A stretch of 63,624 nt of DNA from an uncultured Salinimicrobium sp. (GTDB taxonomy: Bacteria; Bacteroidota; Bacteroidia; Flavobacteriales; Flavobacteriaceae): positions 1 to 63,624 of the forward strand of contig CAMPKA010000019.1 in NCBI GenBank assembly GCA_946887075.1, read 5' to 3'. Shown here piece by piece: positions 56,570 to 63,624 of this stretch. The notes under the pieces were generated by a model. That model did not search any database. It was not told the DNA's origin and worked only from the letters and a program-made list of their open reading frames with translations. Both the position numbers and the translations under genes were made by a program. The first letter of the stretch is position 1. Every line of letters begins with the position of its first letter.

Positions 56570-57979
56570 ATGGCAGGAAGAAAACGGCAAAAGGAATTCA
56601 AAGAACTGGAAGTCATCGATGCAGGTGCTAAGGGAAAAAGCGTCGCCAAGGCACCAGACGGAAAAGTCATTTTTCTACGCAATGCGGTTCCAGGTGACAT
56701 TGTAGACATTAGGACCACCAGAAAGAAGAAATCTTTCTATGAGGGTATAGCCACCAGATTTCATTCTTACTCTGAAAAAAGAGTTGATCCTCCCTGTATT
56801 CATTTCGGGGTCTGTGGTGGATGTAAGTGGCAGCATATGGGGTATGAACACCAGCTCTACTACAAACAGAAGGAGGTCACCAATAACCTCACCCGCCTCG
56901 GGAAAATCGAACTTCCTGAACCGGAACCGATCCTTGGGAGTAAGGCCATCTATTTTTACAGAAACAAGATGGAATACTCCTTCAGTGACAGTAGATGGCT
57001 GACCGAGGACGAGATCAACAGTGAAACGGAGATCAAGGATCGCAACGCCCTTGGTTTCCATATCCCTGGAATGTGGGACAAGATCCTGAATATAACGGAA
57101 TGCCACCTCCAGAGGGTTCCCAGCAATGGGATCAGGAACAGTATTCGGTCCTTTGCCACGGACAATGACATCAGCTTCTTCAATCCGCGCGAACAAAAGG
57201 GCGTGCTTCGTACGCTAATGATTCGCACCTCCTCCACAGGGGAGATCATGGTCTTACTGCAGTTTTTTGAGGATGACGCCAGTAAGCGGAACCTGCTCCT
57301 CAATTTCATAGCTGAGGAGTTCCCGGAAATCACCTCGTTGCTTTATGTGATCAACGCTAAAGGCAACGATACGATATATGATCAGGAGGTAATTTGTTTT
57401 AAAGGCCGGGACCACATCTTTGAAGAAATGGAGGGGCTCAGGTTCAAGATCAATGCAAAATCCTTTTACCAGACCAATTCGGAGCAGGCTTACGAGTTGT
57501 ATAAGACCACCCGGGAATTTGCCGGTCTTACCGGCGATGAGATTGTCTACGACCTCTATACAGGAACCGGGACCATTGCACAATTCGTGGCAGCCGGAGC
57601 AAAAAAGGTGATCGGGGTTGAAGCTGTACCCGAGGCCATCGAAGATGCCAGGGAAAATGCAAGGAACAACGGTATTACCAATACGGAGTTCTACGCAGGC
57701 GATATGAAGAAAGTTTTCACCCCGGACTTCATCGCCCAGCATGGTCATCCCGACGTGATCATTACGGATCCTCCCCGGGACGGGATGCATAAGGATGTGG
57801 TTGCCCAAATTATTGGTATATTGCCCAGACGAATTGTCTATGTGAGTTGCAACTCAGCCACTCAGGCCAGGGACCTGGGGCTCCTTAAGGACCATTACAA
57901 GGTATCGCGGTCACAGGCCGTCGACATGTTTCCTCAGACCTTTCACGTCGAGAATGTTGTCTGCTTAGAGAGAAGATAG
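56570..57979 (+). CDS. rlmD: 23S rRNA m5U1939 methyltransferase
   Basis: 469 residues from the ATG at 56570, as the earlier in-frame ATG at 56546 is upstream of the promoter box. TRAM domain at the N-terminus (about 8-66), iron-sulfur cysteines in PPCIHFGVCGGCKWQ, SAM-binding YTGTGTIAQFVA and the catalytic Cys in VYVSCNSATQ. TrmA/RumA class. RumA specificity is the usual bacterial assignment; the site methylated is inferred. Confidence 0.92.
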   Translation: MAGRKRQKEFKELEVIDAGAKGKSVAKAPDGKVIFLRNAVPGDIVDIRTTRKKKSFYEGIATRFHSYSEKRVDPPCIHFGVCGGCKWQHMGYEHQLYYKQKEVTNNLTRLGKIELPEPEPILGSKAIYFYRNKMEYSFSDSRWLTEDEINSETEIKDRNALGFHIPGMWDKILNITECHLQRVPSNGIRNSIRSFATDNDISFFNPREQKGVLRTLMIRTSSTGEIMVLLQFFEDDASKRNLLLNFIAEEFPEITSLLYVINAKGNDTIYDQEVICFKGRDHIFEEMEGLRFKINAKSFYQTNSEQAYELYKTTREFAGLTGDEIVYDLYTGTGTIAQFVAAGAKKVIGVEAVPEAIEDARENARNNGITNTEFYAGDMKKVFTPDFIAQHGHPDVIITDPPRDGMHKDVVAQIIGILPRRIVYVSCNSATQARDLGLLKDHYKVSRSQAVDMFPQTFHVENVVCLERR

Positions 57980-58465
57980 ATGAGATATTTTAGATCTTTA
58001 TTCCTGTTGAGTTTATTCCCGATCTTTTCGGGTTGCCAGAAGGACGACATCTGTCCTGCGGGAAGTGAGACTACTCCCCGCCTGGTGATCGAATTCTATG
58101 ATACGGAAGATCCCACCACGCTTAAAGCTGTAGAAGACCTGGTCATCATTGCCGAAGGTATGGAGGATCCCTACCTGGGGCCCGCTATTACCAATTCAGT
58201 TGAAATTCCCCTGAGAACAACAGAAGGAACCACCACCTACAGTTTTATTTCAAATTCAGGAACAGCAGAGGAGAACGAAGATGTAGTCACCTTCTCCTAT
58301 AATCCCGCTCCGGAATACCTGAACCGGGCCTGTGGGTATAAAATCAATTTCAACAATCTTGTGGTCAGTATTCATCCCGATGAAGATAACTGGTTACAGT
58401 CCGCGATCCTCCTGGAGCAAAACATCGAAAATGAAGCAGCAGCACATCTTACCTTTACTCATTAG
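57980..58465 (+). CDS. DUF6452 lipoprotein
   Basis: 161 residues. Signal peptide with lipobox IFSGC (Cys at about 19), then a mostly beta domain. Starts at the base after the rlmD stop and overlaps the DUF6048 gene by 35 nt, so translation is probably coupled. Family with no known function. The last part of the coding sequence encodes the start of the next protein in another frame. Confidence 0.78.
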   Translation: MRYFRSLFLLSLFPIFSGCQKDDICPAGSETTPRLVIEFYDTEDPTTLKAVEDLVIIAEGMEDPYLGPAITNSVEIPLRTTEGTTTYSFISNSGTAEENEDVVTFSYNPAPEYLNRACGYKINFNNLVVSIHPDEDNWLQSAILLEQNIENEAAAHLTFTH

Positions 58466-59126
58466 CCTTCTGTTTCCTCTGGTCTGTGCGGCACAGGATA
58501 CTATTGTGCCTGAGGAAACTGCCGTAAGGGAAACTTATGGCCTCCGTGTGGGAATCGATCTTGTCAGGCCGGTAAGGAGTTTGCTGGAGGATGAATACCG
58601 GGGGTTTCAGGTCAAGGGGGACTACAGACTGTACGAGAATGTCTATCTGGCCGGAGAGTTTGGAAATGAACGGAACCTGATGGCCCAGGATAACGTCACC
58701 GCTACCGCTAGGGGAAGCTATCTCAAGATCGGGGCCAACTACAATGTCTATGAAAACTGGCAGGGAATGCAGAACCTGATATACGTCGGACTGCGCTACG
58801 GCCTGGCCTCCTTTTCTACAGAATTGCAGGAATATGCCATTTACACGACCAGCACTTACTTCGGACCGGATATCCGAACTGAGGACCAGGTGTTTGAAAA
58901 TCTCACCGCAAGCTGGATCGAAATGCAGCTCGGGCTAAAAGTGGAGGTTCTGAACAATGTTTATCTCGGCGGAAACGTCCAGCTTAAGCGACGCATCACC
59001 CAGACGCGACCAACAAATTTCGACAACCTCTATATACCTGGCTTCAACAGGACCTACGACGGGAGTACATTCGGAGTGGGTTACGGATACTCCATCTCAT
59101 ACCTGATCCCGATCTTCCGGAAATGA
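58431..59126 (+). CDS. DUF6048 outer-membrane beta-barrel protein
   Basis: 231 residues from the ATG at 58431. Signal peptide (about 1-19, ending VCAAQ), then alternating strands (KIGANYNVYENWQGMQNLIY, GLRYGLASFST, NVYLGGNVQLKRR) that end SISYLIPIFRK, as in a small beta-barrel. Paired with DUF6452 in flavobacteria. Function unknown. Confidence 0.78.
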   Translation: MKQQHILPLLISLLFPLVCAAQDTIVPEETAVRETYGLRVGIDLVRPVRSLLEDEYRGFQVKGDYRLYENVYLAGEFGNERNLMAQDNVTATARGSYLKIGANYNVYENWQGMQNLIYVGLRYGLASFSTELQEYAIYTTSTYFGPDIRTEDQVFENLTASWIEMQLGLKVEVLNNVYLGGNVQLKRRITQTRPTNFDNLYIPGFNRTYDGSTFGVGYGYSISYLIPIFRK

Positions 59127-60293
59127 TCACTCCTGAACTTCCTGCTTTTTAGCCTTCCTGCTGCCTTCGTAAATCTGGAACTTAAGCAGCCGGGACTCAA
59201 GAGAACCATTATACAGCTTGATCTTTCTCGAGGGTCTGAGCCCAACATGTTTGATCGCCTCCAGATTGGAGGTGATAAACCAGGCGTCGGTACCGGGATA
59301 ATGTTGCTTTAGGGTATTTCCTATGGATTTATAAAATTCCGGCATATCGATGCTGAGACGCTCCCCATAGGGGGGATTGAAGACCATATGCAGATGTCGG
59401 TCTCTTTCCTTTTCCGATTTGAAGAAGTCCTCCTGCCTGACAGAGATAAATTCCGATAATCCCGAGTTCTCGATATTATCTGTGGCCTTTCGTACTGCAG
59501 AAGGTGCCTTGTCGAAGCCCGTCAGCGTAAAATGAAATTCCCGCACCTTTCTGAGGACCGATTCCCTGATCTTGGCAAAAAGCGCTTCATCCCAGTCCTT
59601 CCAGCTTTGAAATCCGAATCGCTCCCGGTTCAGGTTCGGGGGAATGTTACAGGCAATCATGGCCGCCTCTATTAGGATAGTTCCGCTTCCGCACATGGGA
59701 TCCAGAAAGTCACACTGGCCATCCCACCCGGAGTGAAGCAACATTCCGGCGGCCAGAACTTCATTGATCGGGGCAATGTTCGTAGCACTTTTGTATCCCC
59801 GTTTATGAAGCGACTGTCCTGAGCTGTCCAGGGAAATGGTGCACTGGTCCCTTTCGATATGCACGTTGACTCGCAGATCCGGTTCCTCAAGATCAATATT
59901 GGGGCGGTTCCCCGTTTTATCCCGGAATCTGTCGACGATGGCATCTTTTGTCTTCAGGGCCACGTACTTCGAATGCTTGAATTTTTCAGAAAAGACGGTC
60001 GCATCGATGGCCAGGGTGCCATTGGTTTCCAGAAAATCCTCCCAGGCCATCCTGTTTACCTGGCGATACAGCTGCTCTTCTGAAAAGACTTTGAAGGTCT
60101 CAACGGGTTTGAGAATCTTGATTGCGGTTCTCAGGGAGAGATTGGCTTTGTACATAAATCCGGTATCGCCCCAGAAAGTGACAGAACGTACACCTTCCTT
60201 GACGTCTATGGCTCCCATATTCCGCAGTTCCCTGGCCAGTAGCGGTTCGAAACCGAACAGCGTTTTGGCCAGCATTTTAAAATTATTTCCCAT
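59127..60293 (-). CDS. RlmL-type 23S rRNA guanine methyltransferase with THUMP domain
   Basis: 388 residues. THUMP domain at the N-terminus (about 50-160), then a SAM methyltransferase with DPMCGSGTILIEAA and NPPYGERL. It matches the RlmL N-terminal half of E. coli RlmKL, which makes m2G2445; the RlmK half is missing, as is usual in Bacteroidota. Divergent from the 60338 methyltransferase, 44 nt between starts. Confidence 0.88.
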   Translation of the reverse strand: MGNNFKMLAKTLFGFEPLLARELRNMGAIDVKEGVRSVTFWGDTGFMYKANLSLRTAIKILKPVETFKVFSEEQLYRQVNRMAWEDFLETNGTLAIDATVFSEKFKHSKYVALKTKDAIVDRFRDKTGNRPNIDLEEPDLRVNVHIERDQCTISLDSSGQSLHKRGYKSATNIAPINEVLAAGMLLHSGWDGQCDFLDPMCGSGTILIEAAMIACNIPPNLNRERFGFQSWKDWDEALFAKIRESVLRKVREFHFTLTGFDKAPSAVRKATDNIENSGLSEFISVRQEDFFKSEKERDRHLHMVFNPPYGERLSIDMPEFYKSIGNTLKQHYPGTDAWFITSNLEAIKHVGLRPSRKIKLYNGSLESRLLKFQIYEGSRKAKKQEVQE

Positions 60294-60313
60294 TTCTGAT
60301 CTTCAGTAAAAGA

Positions 60314-60332
60314 CAAAAATACGTTAATTTTG
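60314..60332. promoter_or_regulatory. Divergent promoter boxes of the RlmL-like (-) and 60338 (+) genes
   Basis: TATTTTTG reads left (60321-60314) and TAATTTTG reads right (60325-60332). Both match TAnnTTTG. The right one ends 5 nt before its ATG at 60338. Upstream elements of each must overlap the other's transcript. Confidence 0.5.
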
Positions 60333-60337
60333 AGGAT

Positions 60338-61069
60338 ATGGAATTGGCAGAGACAAAGTGGTATTCTTCGTGGTTCGACACGCCGTATTACCACATCCTA
60401 TACAAAGAAAGAGGGAAGGAAGAGGCTCAGGATTTTATGAAACACCTGGTTCAGTTTCTCCAGCTGCCAGAAGGATCGAGCATTCTCGATCTCGCCTGCG
60501 GAAAAGGAAGGCATTCCGTTTTTCTCAATCAACTGGGATATCGGGTAACAGGCGTGGATCTTTCAGAAAACAGCATCAGGTTTGCGCAGCAGTTTGAAAA
60601 TGAAGATCTCCAATTCTTCACCCACTGTATGTGTAGTCCCGTTGGCATGAAGTTCGATGCGGTTTTCAATCTTTTTACAAGCCTTGGTTATTTTGAAAAT
60701 GAGAAGGAAAACCTTCAGTCTATTTGTGCTATTAAAGAGGAATTAAAACCCGGCGGCTTCGGCGTGATCGACTTTATGAATGTCAGGAAAGTGGTGGAAA
60801 ACCTTATACCTTCTGAGGTAAAAACTGTGAAGGACATCAACTTTCACATTACCAGAAGCCTTACCAATGGGCATATTCTAAAGGATATCGCCTTTGAAGA
60901 TGAGGGTAAGGAATATACCTATACAGAAAAAGTAAAGGCACTGACACTGGATTGCTTTGAGACATACTTCACAAAGGCGGGTCTGGAGCTACAACATGTA
61001 TTCGGGAACTATGAACTTGAACCTTATGATGAGGAAACCTCGGACAGGCTTATCCTAATCGTAAAATAG
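60338..61069 (+). CDS. Class I SAM-dependent methyltransferase
   Basis: 243 residues. SAM-binding motif I LDLACGKGRHSVFLNQLG and the acidic loop GVDLSEN are clear. Substrate not identifiable; the domain is a generic methyltransferase 25-like fold. It is followed with no gap by the ZIP transporter and DUF4268, giving a short operon. Confidence 0.85.
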   Translation: MELAETKWYSSWFDTPYYHILYKERGKEEAQDFMKHLVQFLQLPEGSSILDLACGKGRHSVFLNQLGYRVTGVDLSENSIRFAQQFENEDLQFFTHCMCSPVGMKFDAVFNLFTSLGYFENEKENLQSICAIKEELKPGGFGVIDFMNVRKVVENLIPSEVKTVKDINFHITRSLTNGHILKDIAFEDEGKEYTYTEKVKALTLDCFETYFTKAGLELQHVFGNYELEPYDEETSDRLILIVK

Positions 61070-61738
61070 ATGGTATTTGTACTCCCCATACTGGCCGTTG
61101 TAATAGGTTACCTTTTGTCTCTTTTTATAAAACCCGCTTCCTCTACTGGTTTCCAGCTTCTGCTCTCCTTTAGCGGGGCTTTTCTGTTGAGCATAACGGT
61201 CCTTGAACTCCTGCCAGAGGTCTATACTTCGGGGGAAGAACATGTAGGGATCTTCATCATGCTTGGGCTCCTGATCCAGATATTTTTGGAATACCTTTCC
61301 AAAGGTGTAGAGCACGGGCATATGCACCATCATGAAGAAAAAGCAAAATTCCCTTTGCTGCTCCTGGCAGGACTTTCCCTGCATGCCTTACTTGAAGGTT
61401 TTCCGCTCAGGACCACTGAGGATCTCCTCCACGGGGTGGTAATACATAAGATCCCGGTGGCAGCAATCCTTTCCGCTTTCCTGCTGCATTCCAACCTGGG
61501 AAAAGGCAAAGTAGTGCTCTTTCTGGGATTTTTTGCATTGATGACGCCGGCTGGAAGCTGGATACAATCCAGTTTCACTTGGCTGGAAGAATATTCAGCA
61601 TACATTCACGCCACCGTTATTGGGATCTTTCTGCACGTTTCGACGACTATACTATTCGAAGCCTCGAAGAATCACAGCTTCAATGCATCTAAATTGACAG
61701 CCATTATTTCTGCCATCCTACTCGCCTTTTTTCTCTGA
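61070..61738 (+). CDS. ZIP family metal transporter
   Basis: 222 residues with about seven membrane helices. The conserved metal sites LLAGLSLHALLEGFPL and HKIPVAAILSAFLL are present, and a cytoplasmic His-rich loop (HGHMHHHEE, about 83-91) lies before them. It probably imports zinc or iron. The start codon abuts the stop of the methyltransferase gene. Confidence 0.88.
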   Translation: MVFVLPILAVVIGYLLSLFIKPASSTGFQLLLSFSGAFLLSITVLELLPEVYTSGEEHVGIFIMLGLLIQIFLEYLSKGVEHGHMHHHEEKAKFPLLLLAGLSLHALLEGFPLRTTEDLLHGVVIHKIPVAAILSAFLLHSNLGKGKVVLFLGFFALMTPAGSWIQSSFTWLEEYSAYIHATVIGIFLHVSTTILFEASKNHSFNASKLTAIISAILLAFFL

Positions 61739-61739
61739 C

Positions 61740-62168
61740 ATGTATAGCAGGGAAGAATCCAAAAAGATAAGAGAAGCGTTCTGGACTGGCTTTGGAAAGC
61801 ATTATCCGCGAAAATGGCTGCTTTACAACACACGAATCAAAGGTCTATCGCTCAGATTTTCTTTTACCAGAAAGGCTGCTGCAGTTTCCTTGGATCTGGA
61901 ATGCAACGATGAGTTGATGCGAGATTATTACTGGGAGAAACTGGTAAGCCTTAGGAATATCCTCCTGGAGGAGTATCTTCCCGGGGCTGTTTATGAGCCT
62001 CATTATACCCTGGAAAATGCCAAGGTCATTTCCCGGATTTACATAGAAAAGGCAGGGGTCAATATCCATAATCAAAAGGACTGGGCCGGTGTACAGCAAT
62101 GGCTTTATGAGCATATGGAAAAGCTGGAAGGTTTCTTTAAGACCTATAGGGATTTCATAGAAAGCTAA
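61740..62168 (+). CDS. DUF4268 domain protein
   Basis: 142 residues. The pattern of DUF4268: FWTGFGKHYPRK, then LRFSFTRKAAAVSLDLE, a helical part and a C-terminal tail with VQQWLYEHMEKLEGFF. The domain is found in some restriction-related proteins, but here it stands alone after the transporter. One base separates it from the ZIP stop. Confidence 0.78.
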   Translation: MYSREESKKIREAFWTGFGKHYPRKWLLYNTRIKGLSLRFSFTRKAAAVSLDLECNDELMRDYYWEKLVSLRNILLEEYLPGAVYEPHYTLENAKVISRIYIEKAGVNIHNQKDWAGVQQWLYEHMEKLEGFFKTYRDFIES

Positions 62169-62198
62169 AAAGGCTTCCGGATTACCGAAAGCCTTTTT
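62167..62198. terminator. Bidirectional terminator
   Basis: AAAAAGGCTTCCGG (62167-62180) pairs with CCGAAAGCCTTTTT (62185-62198) with one mismatch around ATTA. T-runs on both strands; it serves DUF4268 (+) and the DUF4382 gene (-). Confidence 0.88.
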
Positions 62199-62220
62199 AA
62201 CCTTGGGGTCTTCAAAAACA

Positions 62221-63168
62221 TTATAGTCCCAGAAGGCCGCCTAGAGAAAGGTCAAGAGATGTTGTGGATTCAGATGTAACTTCAATACCGTCTAGTTCAG
62301 CTCCGGTACTGGTTTGTACATCCAACTCTCCAGCGAGTTCCAGGTCTCCGTCACTATCCTCATCCTTCATAGAAACAAAGTGCAATTCATATGCCCCCTC
62401 TTCCAGGAAGTTCAGGGAAAATGATCCGTTGGAACTGCTGACCAGGTCACTGCTCACCGCATTGGAGAACCGGATACCATTTGAATTTTCTTCCATTTCG
62501 GATTCTTCGAAAGTTCCTTCCTCATAAGCGAGAACCACGACTTTGGATTCTGCTTCCAGGTTGGAAACTGTTCCTTCGATGGCACCGGTATTAAGTACAT
62601 TGACAACCCTGACATTGTTCTCGATAGTACCTTCCCCAACAAAAGAGGCATCTCCTTCGTCATTAGCCTTGATCGTCTTCCTCAGATCAAAGTCAATTAC
62701 CAGGGAATTGTCCTCAGTAGGAAGAATCTCCGCCTGATCGCTGAGATTAATCTCGGTAGTTCCTGTTGCTAAAACCATTTTTTCTCCAGAGGTCGTCACC
62801 ACATAAGATCCCGGACCTGATCCGGAGGCGTCCGCAGCATGGTCAAGAACAAGGCTTATGGAAGAGGTCGTTCCTGCTTCAAGGTCTACATTTCCGAGCA
62901 GTTTGGTACTTCCGTCGGTCAGGTCGCTTACCTTGATTGTGGACTTCTCAAATCCTTCTACTGCAATACCATTAACCTTTACTTCGGCTACGGTGATAAA
63001 GACTGCCTCCACATTGGGATTATCCACAGGGGCATCCGTGAGCAATACCTGAGTTTCATAGGTTTCGCCTGTAGGTTCTCCCGGATCCTCGTCATCTGTC
63101 GAGCAGGAAATCATCGTGCTGATAAAAAGTGAGAATAAAAAGAATTTCGATTTACTGGTTAAGTTCAT
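62221..63168 (-). CDS. DUF4382 lipoprotein
   Basis: 315 residues. Signal peptide with lipobox TMISC (Cys at about 22) followed by an acidic linker (STDDEDPGEP). The DUF4382 domain (about 38-185) begins TQVLLTDAPVDNPNVEAVFITVAEV, as in other bacteroidotal lipoproteins of this family. The C-terminal part (about 190-315) has a carboxypeptidase-regulatory-like beta-sandwich look (GSFSLNFLEEGAYELHFV). Surface-exposed and Asp/Glu-rich. Function unknown. Confidence 0.82.
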   Translation of the reverse strand: MNLTSKSKFFLFSLFISTMISCSTDDEDPGEPTGETYETQVLLTDAPVDNPNVEAVFITVAEVKVNGIAVEGFEKSTIKVSDLTDGSTKLLGNVDLEAGTTSSISLVLDHAADASGSGPGSYVVTTSGEKMVLATGTTEINLSDQAEILPTEDNSLVIDFDLRKTIKANDEGDASFVGEGTIENNVRVVNVLNTGAIEGTVSNLEAESKVVVLAYEEGTFEESEMEENSNGIRFSNAVSSDLVSSSNGSFSLNFLEEGAYELHFVSMKDEDSDGDLELAGELDVQTSTGAELDGIEVTSESTTSLDLSLGGLLGL

Positions 63169-63183
63169 AAGAATGTTTTTTAA

Positions 63184-63203
63184 CGCCCATAGGGGGCGAC
63201 GTT
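63184..63203 (-). promoter_or_regulatory. Hairpin in the 5' region of the DUF4382 gene
   Basis: CGCCC (63184-63188) and GGGCG (63194-63198) form a 5-bp G+C stem, extended by AAC/GTT with a bulge. It is only 16 nt before the ATG on the minus strand, so it could affect translation. Confidence 0.4.
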
Positions 63204-63575
63204 ATACATGCCTTAAAAAACGAATCCTCATCGGTAGTATTACCTTTTTTGGAATCCTTTAACACCGTCTTAACAATACATTAATTCAACCAAATCCCAG
63301 GAAAATTGCTGGTTTTCCGGTAAGGCTTTGAGTGCTAGACAGCAATGGGTTTCTGCCTGCGCAATGGCAGTAATAATGAAAAATCAATCACAGGAATCAA
63401 GTTAGGCTCCGGTAGTAGACAAAGGAATGACGAAATGGCATTCTGTGTTTTTTTCTGGTCCGGGATTTTTTCAAGAAGAGGGGTTCTCAAGGAAAGGAAG
63501 GAGATGGAAAATGCCGGATATGAGCTAAGCTGGTTTTCTCAGTACGGCAGGGAATCGGAATCAGATTTTTGGCCA
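63204..63575. other. Region without a supported gene
   Basis: About 370 nt. A 77-codon ORF (63345-63578, +) exists, but it has no signal, domain or promoter, has unusual composition, and its stop lies within the terminator for another gene, so I do not call it. The AT-rich part near 63240-63300 may hold the DUF4382 promoter; no clear TAnnTTTG box is seen. Confidence 0.5.
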
Positions 63576-63607
63576 TAAAAAAACCCCTCATCGTTAGATG
63601 AAGGGTT
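63576..63607 (-). terminator. Terminator of a minus-strand gene beyond the right edge
   Basis: AACCCCTCATC (63582-63592) pairs with GATGAAGGGTT (63597-63607), one mismatch, with an A-run on the plus strand at 63577-63583 giving the U-tail on the minus strand. The gene it serves starts outside the window. Confidence 0.75.
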
Positions 63608-63624
63608 CTCAAAAGAAAGGCGGC

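Noticed and set aside
63345..63578. 77-codon ORF at the right end
   Set aside because: No domain, no promoter, unusual composition, and its end lies in a terminator stem of a minus-strand gene.

Overview
The window is a chromosomal segment of a flavobacterium (Bacteroidota, most likely Flavobacteriaceae). The inference rests on gene content and layout: the T9SS regulator PorX, fused lpxC-fabZ, bifunctional hisB and hisIE, DUF families typical of flavobacteria (DUF4834, DUF6452, DUF6048, CCC-motif protein), a 6S-Flavo-like RNA between zapA and rny, and promoter boxes of the Bacteroidota type TAnnTTTG close to many start codons. The genus cannot be fixed from the sequence alone. No rRNA, tRNA, CRISPR array, insertion sequence or prophage is visible.

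Layout. 1-135 is a C-rich tract and AT-rich flank. 136-819 is an AT-rich Abi/HEPN gene. 899-4765 (minus) holds a TPR protein and gyrA, divergent from clpC (5009-7558). 7611-14780 (minus) is a complete histidine operon, hisGDCBHAF(IE), preceded by a previously unmarked 17-residue leader peptide with five His codons and an attenuator. 14830-23790 (minus) holds a VWA-like membrane protein, fabG, sucD and a lipid A operon: lpxD, lpxC/fabZ, lpxA, efp, a second LpxD-like acyltransferase and an NTF2-like gene. 23970-29829 holds an HD phosphohydrolase (minus), then porX, tsaE, a 47-residue secreted micropeptide, a membrane protein overlapping it, an alanine dehydrogenase-like protein and a DUF4258 protein. 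29865-31927 holds CPBP, bcp, nth and a 48-residue mini-gene. 31981-36845 holds an ECF sigma factor, uvrA and a secreted Arg/Ser-rich protein. 36908-42403 (minus) is a surface-glycan group: flippase, glycosyltransferase, YfhO-like protein and DUF4834. 42508-45428 is an outer-membrane protein plus pncB-pncA for NAD salvage. 45431-48360 (minus) holds rny, the 6S-like RNA, zapA and a coiled-coil partner. 48538-54735 mixes an M23 peptidase, a solitary AbiEi-like gene, a cysteine desulfurase, a lipoprotein with acidic repeats, a Smr protein and small membrane proteins. 54750-62168 holds the CCC-motif protein, rocD, rlmD, DUF6452/DUF6048, an RlmL-like methyltransferase, a small methyltransferase, a ZIP transporter and DUF4268. 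62221-63168 is a DUF4382 lipoprotein, followed by a terminator for an off-window minus-strand gene.

Most of the window is core metabolism and envelope biogenesis, in tightly packed operons with 1-8 nt overlaps. The least explained signals are the PorX-adjacent micropeptide module (27356-28198), the his leader, the 6S-like RNA, a group of promoters that leave almost no 5' UTR, an Nth that lacks its iron-sulfur cysteines, and a repeated T6-GGTTGGTTAGT plus hairpin element. All functional calls come from reading motifs; no database search was possible.
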